The notes below the pieces were generated by a model. That model was not told the origin of the DNA. It saw only the letters and a program-made list of their open reading frames with translations, and made no database searches. DNA of 64,000 nucleotides from Pseudomonadota bacterium (GTDB lineage Bacteria > Myxococcota_A > UBA796 > UBA9615). Positions 57,642 to 64,000 of this stretch are shown here, piece after piece (position 1 is the stretch's first letter; each line of letters opens with the position of its first letter). Location: the NCBI GenBank assembly GCA_024229515.1, contig JAAESI010000242.1:1-64000 (forward strand), written 5' to 3'. The position numbers and the translations under genes were made by a program.

Positions 57642-59347
57642 GGCGCCGACTCTACCGCGCGCTCCTCCTCACCGCCGACCTCCTCGGGCGCGTCCGGCTC
57701 GTCGATCGGGGGCGCCCCTTCGGACTCCTCCTCCTCGCCCCCTTCGCGGTGCAGGAGGAACTCGGACTCCGGCAGCGGCATGTCGTCGGCGATGCCCCAC
57801 GGGGGCTCCGTCATCCGGAACACGACCGCGGTCATGCGATCCTGGAAGGTGACCCAGCCCCGCGGCTCCCACGAGAACCAGTAGCGGAGCTTGTCGGCCC
57901 GATCCCGGGGTCCGAGGCTGTCCCACCGCCACTGGGAGCGGTCCAGGAGCCACAGCACGCAGCCGTCGTGCTCGCGCCAGTGCCAGACCGCCTCGCCCGG
58001 GTCCATGAGGTTGAAGTGCGAGCCCGACAGCCCCATCGACCAGAGCCGCTCGTTGTCGGTGACGAGGTAGCAGGTGCCGTCCTCGAGCTTGGCGGCCGGC
58101 AGCTCCGCCCCCTGGAACCCGGGCACCCGCTCCATGAACGCCTCTTCGCTGGCGTAATAGCGGGTCCACGCGTCCGCGAGGCCGACCAGCGAGGTCAACA
58201 CCGCCGTCCCCCCGAGGACCGCTGCGACGGCCCGCGTCCGCCCCTCCTCCAGCAGCGCCGAGGCCGCGAACGAGGCCCCCAGCAGCACCGCGATCGTGGG
58301 CAGGAGGGCGTGGCGGTAGCCGTAGTCGTTGAACGTGGCGAGGCCGATGTGCCCCAGCAGCACGAACCCGATCAGCGACGCGGGGCCCCGCCAGCCGACG
58401 TCGGGATCCGAGCCCCAGCGATGCAGTCCGAACGCGACCAGCGCCCCCATCCAGGGCCAGTGCCAGGGGGCGAACACCGCCACCCACAGCCCCTGCCGGC
58501 CGATCGAGGCGAGGTATCCGGAGGCGTCGTGGTAGCCGCCCTGCTCGGTGATCGCGCCGCCCGAGGCGAGCAGCGAAGGAACCCACAGCGCCACCAGCGC
58601 CAGCGGGGCGATCCAGAAGCCGGGGGTGCGTACCCGCGCGTGACGGCCCCAGCGGGCGCCCAGCCCGCCGAACAGGAGCAGCGCGAGGCAGGGCGCGAGC
58701 AAGCCCCACTCCACCCTCACGGAGACGACCATGCAGCCGCTGGCGGCGGCGGCCAGGAGCAGGCACATCTCGCCGGTGCGCCACGCCAGCACCGACAGCA
58801 GGAGGCAGACCGCCATGCCCGTCCAGGGGATGGCGACGTGGAAGAAGGCAGCGCCCCAGAAGGCGTGGATCGGGTGGAGGGCGAGCAGCACCCCGGCGGC
58901 GACGCCGACCTCGGAGCGGCGGGCGAGGGCCGCGGCGAGCCAGCCGAACGCGAACACCCCGATCCCGCGGGCGATCGCGTTGACCGCCATCAAAGGCACG
59001 GGGCCGGAGTCCTGCCCCACGATCCTGCCGATCACCCAGTACCCCCAGCGCAAGATCGGGTAGCTGACGTAGGCCTTGTAGCCGTGGGCGTTGCTCGGGC
59101 TCTGGCGGCCCGTGAAGCACTCGTAGTAGTCGGCTTCGTGGCCGAGGGGGTCGAACCGGCCCAGCGGGAAGGCCAGCGAGATGACGGCGGCGGCGAGCCC
59201 GACCCCGGCGATGGCCCGTCGATGCCCCACCGGGAGATCCCGCCACGCGGCCAGCAGCGACGGCCCCGCGGCCGCCACGCACAGCAGCCACACCAGCACC
59301 TGGGCGAGCGCGACGTGGCCGTCGTGGGCGTGGAGCCAGCCGATCAC
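57638..59347 (-). CDS. GT-C fold glycosyltransferase-like membrane protein
   Basis: 569 residues, about eleven membrane segments. After the first helix comes LGRFDPLGHEADYYECFTGR, an acidic pair in the first outer loop as in PMT/ArnT (GT39/GT83) enzymes. The C-terminal 180 residues are soluble (GTCYLVTDNERLWSMGLS, WLLDRSQWRWDSLG) and end in an acidic tail. Probably transfers a sugar from a polyprenyl-phosphate carrier to an envelope acceptor. GTG start overlaps the histidine kinase stop. Confidence 0.7.
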   Translation of the reverse strand: MIGWLHAHDGHVALAQVLVWLLCVAAAGPSLLAAWRDLPVGHRRAIAGVGLAAAVISLAFPLGRFDPLGHEADYYECFTGRQSPSNAHGYKAYVSYPILRWGYWVIGRIVGQDSGPVPLMAVNAIARGIGVFAFGWLAAALARRSEVGVAAGVLLALHPIHAFWGAAFFHVAIPWTGMAVCLLLSVLAWRTGEMCLLLAAAASGCMVVSVRVEWGLLAPCLALLLFGGLGARWGRHARVRTPGFWIAPLALVALWVPSLLASGGAITEQGGYHDASGYLASIGRQGLWVAVFAPWHWPWMGALVAFGLHRWGSDPDVGWRGPASLIGFVLLGHIGLATFNDYGYRHALLPTIAVLLGASFAASALLEEGRTRAVAAVLGGTAVLTSLVGLADAWTRYYASEEAFMERVPGFQGAELPAAKLEDGTCYLVTDNERLWSMGLSGSHFNLMDPGEAVWHWREHDGCVLWLLDRSQWRWDSLGPRDRADKLRYWFSWEPRGWVTFQDRMTAVVFRMTEPPWGIADDMPLPESEFLLHREGGEEEESEGAPPIDEPDAPEEVGGEEERAVESAP

Positions 59348-60945
59348 GCGCCCGCCTCGACGTTCGGCAGGCTGAGGTGGAAGCAGGCTCCCCCGGGGTG
59401 CTCGCGCACGTGGCGCAGCCGGCCCCCCATGCGCTCCACCAGCCGCAGCGAGACCGCAAGCCCAAGGCCGGTGCCGGCGCCCACCTCCTTGGTCGTGAAG
59501 AAGGGTTCGTAGATGTTCGAGCCGGCGCGGGGGTCGATGCCCGGCCCCTCGTCGGCCACCGACAGCGTCAGCAGGCCCGGCTCCTCGTCGGGGAGCCGCC
59601 GCACCACGATCGCCCCCTTGCCCTCCATCGCCTCAGCGGCGTTGACGAAGAGGTTCAGGAGGACCTGCTGGAGGCGGTCGGCGGGGACCGTGAGCTCGGG
59701 CACGGGGTCCCCGCCGAGCTCGATGTCGAAGGCGACGTTGGCGAAGCGCGGCTGCGCGATCACCAACTGCTGCGCGACGGAGATCACGTCGGCGACCTGC
59801 ACGGCGACCAGGGGCACGTCGATCGGCTCCAGCTGATCGTGGGTCATGCCGGTAGGGCGCGAGTAGTTCAGGAGGTCGCGGATGATGCGGTGGATCCGAT
59901 CCAGCTCGGCGCGGATGCGGGGGAGCAGGTCGGCGGCCAGCTCGCCGTCTTCGTCGTTCTGGAGCAGCTCGACGAAGCCGAGCACCGACGCCAGCGGGTT
60001 GCCCACCTCGTGCGCGACGCCCGCCGCGAGCCGGCCCACCGTCGCCATCTTCTCGGCGAAGATCAGGTCCTCCCGCGCCTGCGTGAGATCCGCGTTGATG
60101 GCGCGGAGCTCGGCGAGCTGGTCCTCGTTGGCCTTCTTGTAGCGCTGCAGCCCCTCCGCCATGGCGTTGAAGCGATCAGCAAGGGCTCCGAACTCGTCGT
60201 GCGCTCCCTCGTCCACGTGCACGTCGAACTCGCCCCTCGCGACCTGGGCCGTGCCCGCCGCCAGCGTCTCCAGCGGGCCGAGGATGCGGCGGCGGAACAG
60301 CACGAAGCCGAACGCACCGACGACAGTCGCCCCCAACAGCGCCGACAGCGCCAGCACCGACACCGTCTGCCGGTTCCAGGGACCGAACAGCGGCGCGCCC
60401 ACGGGCACAGCGACACGGATCGCGCCGATGACGTGGCCGCTGTCGTCGATTACCGGGGACGTGGCGGTGCTCCAGGCGGGGCGGAACAAGCTCGGGTTCG
60501 GCTGCCAGCGGCCCCGCTCGGTTCGCTCGCCGGTCAGCGACGCCCTCAGATCGGTGCCATCCACCAGCCACGTGCTGGGCACCGGGGGGCCGTCCGCGGT
60601 GTCGGGTCGGAGCGAATCAGGCACGTCGCCGGCGGCCGCCACGGCGCGGAGGTCCCGGGTCGCGAGCACGGCGAAGAAGGGCTCACCGTCTGGGATCTCG
60701 GCGTCCTGGAGGGCGGCCTTCCAGATCCCCGGGGCGGCGGGGTTGGGGGGACCCGCGCGACGCGCCACGTCCGCGGCCCCCAAGGCGAGCACGCGGGACA
60801 GATCGGAGGCCACGTCGGCCCGCAACTCCACCTCACGGCCCTGCACGACCTTGCCCACGAGCACCGCGTTCAAGGCGATCGTGACGACGGTCAAGAGTGC
60901 GAGGTTGAGGACCACTTCGGCCCACAGCGAGGTCCGTCGTGCCAT
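59344..60945 (-). CDS. Sensor histidine kinase
   Basis: 533 residues. Two membrane helices (about 11-33 and 175-197) flank a periplasmic sensor with a PDC/dCache-like size; then HAMP (RRRILGPLETLAAGTAQVARG), a coiled coil, HisKA with AGVAHEVGNPLASVLGFVELL (phospho-His), and HATPase with LLNLFVNAAEAMEG (N box), VADEGPGIDP (G1) and GTGLGLAVSLRLVERMGG. No response regulator is adjacent. It heads a kinase/GT-C/MscK operon, so envelope stress is a likely input. Start follows TACACT by 8 nt. Confidence 0.9.
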   Translation of the reverse strand: MARRTSLWAEVVLNLALLTVVTIALNAVLVGKVVQGREVELRADVASDLSRVLALGAADVARRAGPPNPAAPGIWKAALQDAEIPDGEPFFAVLATRDLRAVAAAGDVPDSLRPDTADGPPVPSTWLVDGTDLRASLTGERTERGRWQPNPSLFRPAWSTATSPVIDDSGHVIGAIRVAVPVGAPLFGPWNRQTVSVLALSALLGATVVGAFGFVLFRRRILGPLETLAAGTAQVARGEFDVHVDEGAHDEFGALADRFNAMAEGLQRYKKANEDQLAELRAINADLTQAREDLIFAEKMATVGRLAAGVAHEVGNPLASVLGFVELLQNDEDGELAADLLPRIRAELDRIHRIIRDLLNYSRPTGMTHDQLEPIDVPLVAVQVADVISVAQQLVIAQPRFANVAFDIELGGDPVPELTVPADRLQQVLLNLFVNAAEAMEGKGAIVVRRLPDEEPGLLTLSVADEGPGIDPRAGSNIYEPFFTTKEVGAGTGLGLAVSLRLVERMGGRLRHVREHPGGACFHLSLPNVEAGA

Positions 60946-60953
60946 GCGGGGCA

Positions 60954-60959
60954 AGTGTA
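60954..60959 (-). promoter_or_regulatory. -10 element TACACT for the kinase operon
   Basis: TACACT on the minus strand 8 nt before the ATG at 60945. Confidence 0.5.
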
Positions 60960-60990
60960 GACGGCCCGCCCGACGTCCGTGGGGGTCCGC

Positions 60991-60996
60991 TACCCT
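60991..60996 (+). promoter_or_regulatory. -10 element TACCCT for the M64 peptidase gene
   Basis: TACCCT ends 7 nt before the ATG at 61004; only 58 bp separate the divergent start codons. Confidence 0.5.
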
Positions 60997-61003
60997 CTGG
61001 GCC

Positions 61004-62596
61004 ATGCGACTCGTTTCCTTCTTGGCGTGCTGTGCCGGAGTCCTGCTCGCGGGCCCCGCGTTCGCTGCCCCCGGCCCCTCCCCCACGGTGCAGGTAGTGG
61101 TGGAGTTCGACGCCGGCGGCGCCCTCCAGGTGCGCTCGATGCGCGACAGCGAGCGTCCCTCGGACAGCTCGGAGTCCCGCCGGGACCCCCGCGACCGCAT
61201 CGCCGAGTGGCCCGAGCCGGACGGTCACTGGACCGGTCGACCGTACGCGCAGCCCGGCGCCGCCTTCTCCCTGGTCGTGCCCCGAAGCGCGTTGGGGACC
61301 ACGATCCCGGTGTCGGTGGGCAGCACCACCCTGCCCCTGACCGTGCCCGCCGTGATCGCCCTTGGCGAGGAGCCGGTGGAGCCCGAGCTCATCGAGTTTC
61401 AGATCTCCGGCGATCCGGAGAAGCGGCAGGACGTCGTGTTCCTGGGCGACGGCTACACGGAGTTGGAGCGGGACCAGTTCGTAGCCGACATCGAGGCCTC
61501 CCTCGACCACCTCCGGTCGATGTCCCCCTACGACCGCTACCTGCCCCTGCTGAACGTCTACGGCGTCTTCCTGCCGTCGCCCGAGAGCGGCGCCGACCAC
61601 CTCGAGGCCAACCCCCAGACCTTCGCCGCCACCGCGCTGGACTGCCACTTCGGCGCGTTCGGCATCGACCGGCTCGTGGACTGCAACCCCGCCTACGTGC
61701 TGTACCTCGCGAGCTTCGCTCCCGGCGAGGACGTCCGGATCGTGATCGTCAACGATCCCGCGTACGGCGGCTCCGGCGGGGTCGAGTACGCGGTCGCCAC
61801 CAACGGCCCCGACATGGGCGCGATCGTCGCCCACGAGATGGCCCACACCGACGGCCGCCTGGCCGACGAGTACGACTACGGCTACGCCTCCGGGGGCACC
61901 GAGACCGAGCTCCCCAACTGCACCTGGGACGAAGCCAACCTGCCCTGGGCGGGCTGGATCGACATCGCCTCCCCCGGAGTCGGCGCGTTCGAGGTCTGCA
62001 GCTTCTCCGACTACTACCGGCCCACCGACAGCGAGTGCACCATGAACGCGCTCCAGGACCAGTTCTGCGTGGTCTGCCGGGAGCAGTTGATGCGTCGAAT
62101 CTACCGGCACGTCGACACCCTCCTGGCGGGCTCCTCGGACGGCCCCGGCGCGACCCTGGAGCCGGGCAGCAGCCTGGAGCTGTGGGTCGCCACCCTGGAG
62201 TTGGGCGGCGAGCCGGTGGCGGTGAGCTGGGTCCGCAACGACGGCACGGAGTTGGGCACCGGCCCCGCCCTGGATGTCCCCGCCGCCGCCCTCGTGGACG
62301 GCACCAACACCGTGACCGCCCACATCGTGGACTCCGTGGGCTTCACGTTCTTCGTCGACGACGAGCCGGCGCCGCTGGACGACGCCGTCTCCTGGACCGT
62401 CGAGGTGGCCCCGGGGGCGGGCGGCGACGACGACGACGACGCGGTCGATGACGACGACGACGGCGGGGGCGGAAACGCCTGCGGCGGAAACAACGGCGAC
62501 GACGACGACGACCGCGGCGGCTTCAGCCAGGTCGGCTACCTGCTCCCGTTGATGCCGTTGCTGCTGGTGCGCCGGCGCCGCCCCGACGAGGACTAG
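61004..62596 (+). CDS. Secreted M64-family metallopeptidase with C-terminal anchor
   Basis: 530 residues. Signal peptide ends AGPAFAAPG. The catalytic domain shows DVVFLGDGYTELERDQF, VNDPAYGGSGG and the zinc motif VAHEMAHTDGRLADEYDYG (HExxH...ADEY), the signature of IgA-peptidase-type M64 enzymes. Several Cys pairs follow (CSFSDYYRPTDSECTMNALQ). An Asp-rich linker (DDDDD blocks) and a Gly/Asn/Cys patch lead to a hydrophobic C-terminus with RRRR, the anchor-like tail shared with the 1052 and 33242 proteins. Its TAG stop abuts the recG stop (TAGCTA). Confidence 0.87.
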   Translation: MRLVSFLACCAGVLLAGPAFAAPGPSPTVQVVVEFDAGGALQVRSMRDSERPSDSSESRRDPRDRIAEWPEPDGHWTGRPYAQPGAAFSLVVPRSALGTTIPVSVGSTTLPLTVPAVIALGEEPVEPELIEFQISGDPEKRQDVVFLGDGYTELERDQFVADIEASLDHLRSMSPYDRYLPLLNVYGVFLPSPESGADHLEANPQTFAATALDCHFGAFGIDRLVDCNPAYVLYLASFAPGEDVRIVIVNDPAYGGSGGVEYAVATNGPDMGAIVAHEMAHTDGRLADEYDYGYASGGTETELPNCTWDEANLPWAGWIDIASPGVGAFEVCSFSDYYRPTDSECTMNALQDQFCVVCREQLMRRIYRHVDTLLAGSSDGPGATLEPGSSLELWVATLELGGEPVAVSWVRNDGTELGTGPALDVPAAALVDGTNTVTAHIVDSVGFTFFVDDEPAPLDDAVSWTVEVAPGAGGDDDDDAVDDDDDGGGGNACGGNNGDDDDDRGGFSQVGYLLPLMPLLLVRRRRPDED

Positions 62597-64000
62597 CTAC
62601 CCGGCCTCGGCTGCGGCCCCCAGCTCGAGCCGCTCGTCAGCGGCCCGCCGCAGCGGCGCCAGCTCCTCGGCCTCCTCGAAGTCGTCCCGCTCCACCACCG
62701 CTCGCGCAGCGGTCCGCGTAATCTCGACCAACTCGGCGAAGCGTGGGGTCGTGAACAGACTGAACGCCGGCGCCCCCGACTGGCGGGCCCCCACCAGGTC
62801 GCCCGGCCCCCGCAGCCGAAGGTCTTCGGCCGCGATCGCGAACCCATCGTTGCTGCCGGTCAGGATCGCGAGCCGCTCGACCTCGTCGGGCCGCTCCGCC
62901 AGCAGCACGCAGCGGCCGCCCCGGGTGCTTCGACCGACCCGTCCGCGGAGCTGGTGCAGCTGCGCCAGCCCGAAGCGCTCCGCGTCCATGATCACCATCG
63001 CGGTGGCCTCGGGCACGTCCACGCCGACCTCGACCACCGTCGTGCTCACGAGCACCTGGACCTCGCCGTCGCGGAACCGCCGGATGATCTCGTCCTTGGC
63101 GGAGCCGTCCATGCGGCCGTGGAGGATGCCCAGCCGGAGGCCCGCCAGCGCACCCATCGCGAGCTGCTCGGCGAGGTCGACGGCGGCGTGGCCGGTCCCC
63201 TTCCCTTCGACGCGCGGGCAAATGATGTAGGCGCGCTCGTCGGCCTCCGCGGCGGCACGCACGATCGCCCAGGCGTCGTTGTGACGCTCCAGCCCCCACA
63301 GGTCGGTGGTCAGCTCGCCCCGCGGGGGGCGTTCGTCGATCGTGGAGATGTCGAGATCGCCGAACATCGTCAGCGCGAGGCTGCGCGGGATGGGCGTGGC
63401 GGTCATCGCCAGCAAGTGGGGTTCGCCCCCCTTCGAGAGCAAAGACGCGCGTTGGAAGACGCCGAACCGGTGTTGCTCGTCGACGATCGCCAGCCCCAAC
63501 CGGCCGAACTCGACGGCGTCCTGGAAGATCGCGTGGGTGCCCACGATGATCGACGCGACCCCGTCCGCGGCCATGCCCCGGTGGTGGCGTCGGGCGGCGG
63601 CCCGCTGGCCCCCGGTCAGGAGCGCGACCTTGCGCCCCATCCGCTCGTACATCGCCCGAGCCCGGTCGTACCACTGCCACGCCAGCACCTCGGTGGGGGC
63701 GAGCACGGCGACCTGATCGCCCCGGTCGACGATCGACGCCGCCGCCAGCAGCGCGACCACCGTCTTGCCCGCGCCCACGTCTCCCTGCACCAGCCGCTGC
63801 ATGGGGCGGGGGTCGGACAGGTCGGCCCCGAGCTCGGCGAGCACCCGCTGCTGCGCTCCCGTGAGCTCGAACGGGAGGTGCTTGATCAACCGATCTTGGA
63901 GGCTCTTGCTCCCCTTGTTGAGGAAGTCCCACAGCGCCGCGCTGCAGGGCCGGGAGATGACCTGAGCGCGACGCCGGGCCAGCGCCGTCTGGAGCACGAA
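62597..64000 (-). CDS. recG: ATP-dependent DNA helicase RecG (C-terminal part, start beyond the window)
   Basis: At least 467 residues are visible, open to the window edge, and lack the N-terminal wedge (OB) domain of the roughly 700-residue protein. Helicase motifs: FELTGAQQRVLAE, GDVGAGKT (Walker A), VLAPTEVLAWQWY, GTHAIFQDAVEF, VDEQHRFGV (DEQH box), MTATPIPRSLALTMFGDLD, STIDERPPRG, and the second lobe ILHGRMDGSAKDEI, VSTTVVEVGVDVPEAT, LHQLRGRVGRS, with the RecG C-terminal DLRLRGPGDLVGARQSG. Remodels stalled replication forks and Holliday junctions. Confidence 0.93.
   Translation of the reverse strand, partial: FVLQTALARRRAQVISRPCSAALWDFLNKGSKSLQDRLIKHLPFELTGAQQRVLAELGADLSDPRPMQRLVQGDVGAGKTVVALLAAASIVDRGDQVAVLAPTEVLAWQWYDRARAMYERMGRKVALLTGGQRAAARRHHRGMAADGVASIIVGTHAIFQDAVEFGRLGLAIVDEQHRFGVFQRASLLSKGGEPHLLAMTATPIPRSLALTMFGDLDISTIDERPPRGELTTDLWGLERHNDAWAIVRAAAEADERAYIICPRVEGKGTGHAAVDLAEQLAMGALAGLRLGILHGRMDGSAKDEIIRRFRDGEVQVLVSTTVVEVGVDVPEATAMVIMDAERFGLAQLHQLRGRVGRSTRGGRCVLLAERPDEVERLAILTGSNDGFAIAAEDLRLRGPGDLVGARQSGAPAFSLFTTPRFAELVEITRTAARAVVERDDFEEAEELAPLRRAADERLELGAAAEAG

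Noticed and set aside
54600-57884. 1094-codon plus-strand open frame
   Set aside because: It is the shadow of the MscK-like gene on the minus strand: rich in His/Arg/Gln/Asp/Ala with no domain pattern, whereas the minus strand carries a clear MscS core.

Overview
The window is GC-rich bacterial chromosome with dense, mostly operonic genes and one complete tRNA. Lipid A/Kdo genes (kdsA, waaA, lpxA, lpxD, lpxK) indicate a Gram-negative outer membrane. Many lipoproteins, MopE-type Cys/Asp repeats, Asp-rich linkers ahead of a C-terminal hydrophobic segment plus arginines (MYXO-CTERM-like), DM13, formylglycine-enzyme-like and RCC1-like surface proteins, and class III-type polyhydroxyalkanoate (PHA) genes suggest a member of Myxococcota or a related former deltaproteobacterial lineage. 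The lineage is inference; the window holds no rRNA.

Layout. 1-5,539 looks like the end of an integrated element: a formylglycine-enzyme-like lipoprotein, a beta-helix surface protein, an AbiE-type toxin-antitoxin operon with a third small gene, and, at 5,495-5,539, the 3' half of a tRNA-Thr that marks the junction with the chromosome. 5,540-9,441: an SGNH hydrolase divergent from a formylglycine-enzyme/RCC1 fusion lipoprotein. 9,497-16,486: ribosome hibernation factor and lipid A/Kdo genes in two facing blocks (kdsA | waaA-lpxA >< lpxK-acyltransferase-lpxD-SDR). 16,608-21,274: a lipoprotein phosphodiesterase, cytochrome bd oxidase (cydAB) and a short glgX in one coupled unit, divergent from menH. 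22,144-22,485: an ArsC-like protein whose catalytic Cys codon is TGA followed by a SECIS-like hairpin, a probable selenoprotein. 22,478-25,621: a pseudokinase-like protein divergent from an FHA/sigma-54 activator. 25,664-33,152: redoxin lipoprotein, orphan DNA methyltransferase, ABC-F ATPase, response regulator/metallo-beta-lactamase fusion, MFS transporter, hydantoinase. 33,242-43,504: a surface and envelope region with MopE repeats, a TPR/beta-propeller protein, two Ape1-like SGNH hydrolases, a DM13 lipoprotein, an MBOAT acyltransferase and an amber-interrupted phosphotransferase. 43,563-52,940: a thioredoxin-fold protein, a PhaC-like protein divergent from phaR, and a long phasin-acyl-CoA ligase-phaC-lipoprotein-hydrolase-outer membrane protein-lipoprotein operon. 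53,095-64,000: tRNA-Ala, a Lys/Ala-tailed protein, a zinc-ribbon methyltransferase, a histidine kinase/GT-C/MscK-like operon, an M64 peptidase and the C-terminal part of recG.

Expression signals are unusually readable. About twenty genes at the head of transcription units have a TANNNT -10-like hexamer only 5-10 nt before the start codon and no Shine-Dalgarno, implying leaderless or near-leaderless mRNAs. Inside operons, fifteen stop/start junctions overlap as GTGA, ATGA or TTGA. The phasin gene and the tRNA instead have classical TTGAC(A/C)/TANNNT promoters, and the phasin promoter carries paired GTGC-N4-GCAC palindromes that are candidate PhaR operators.
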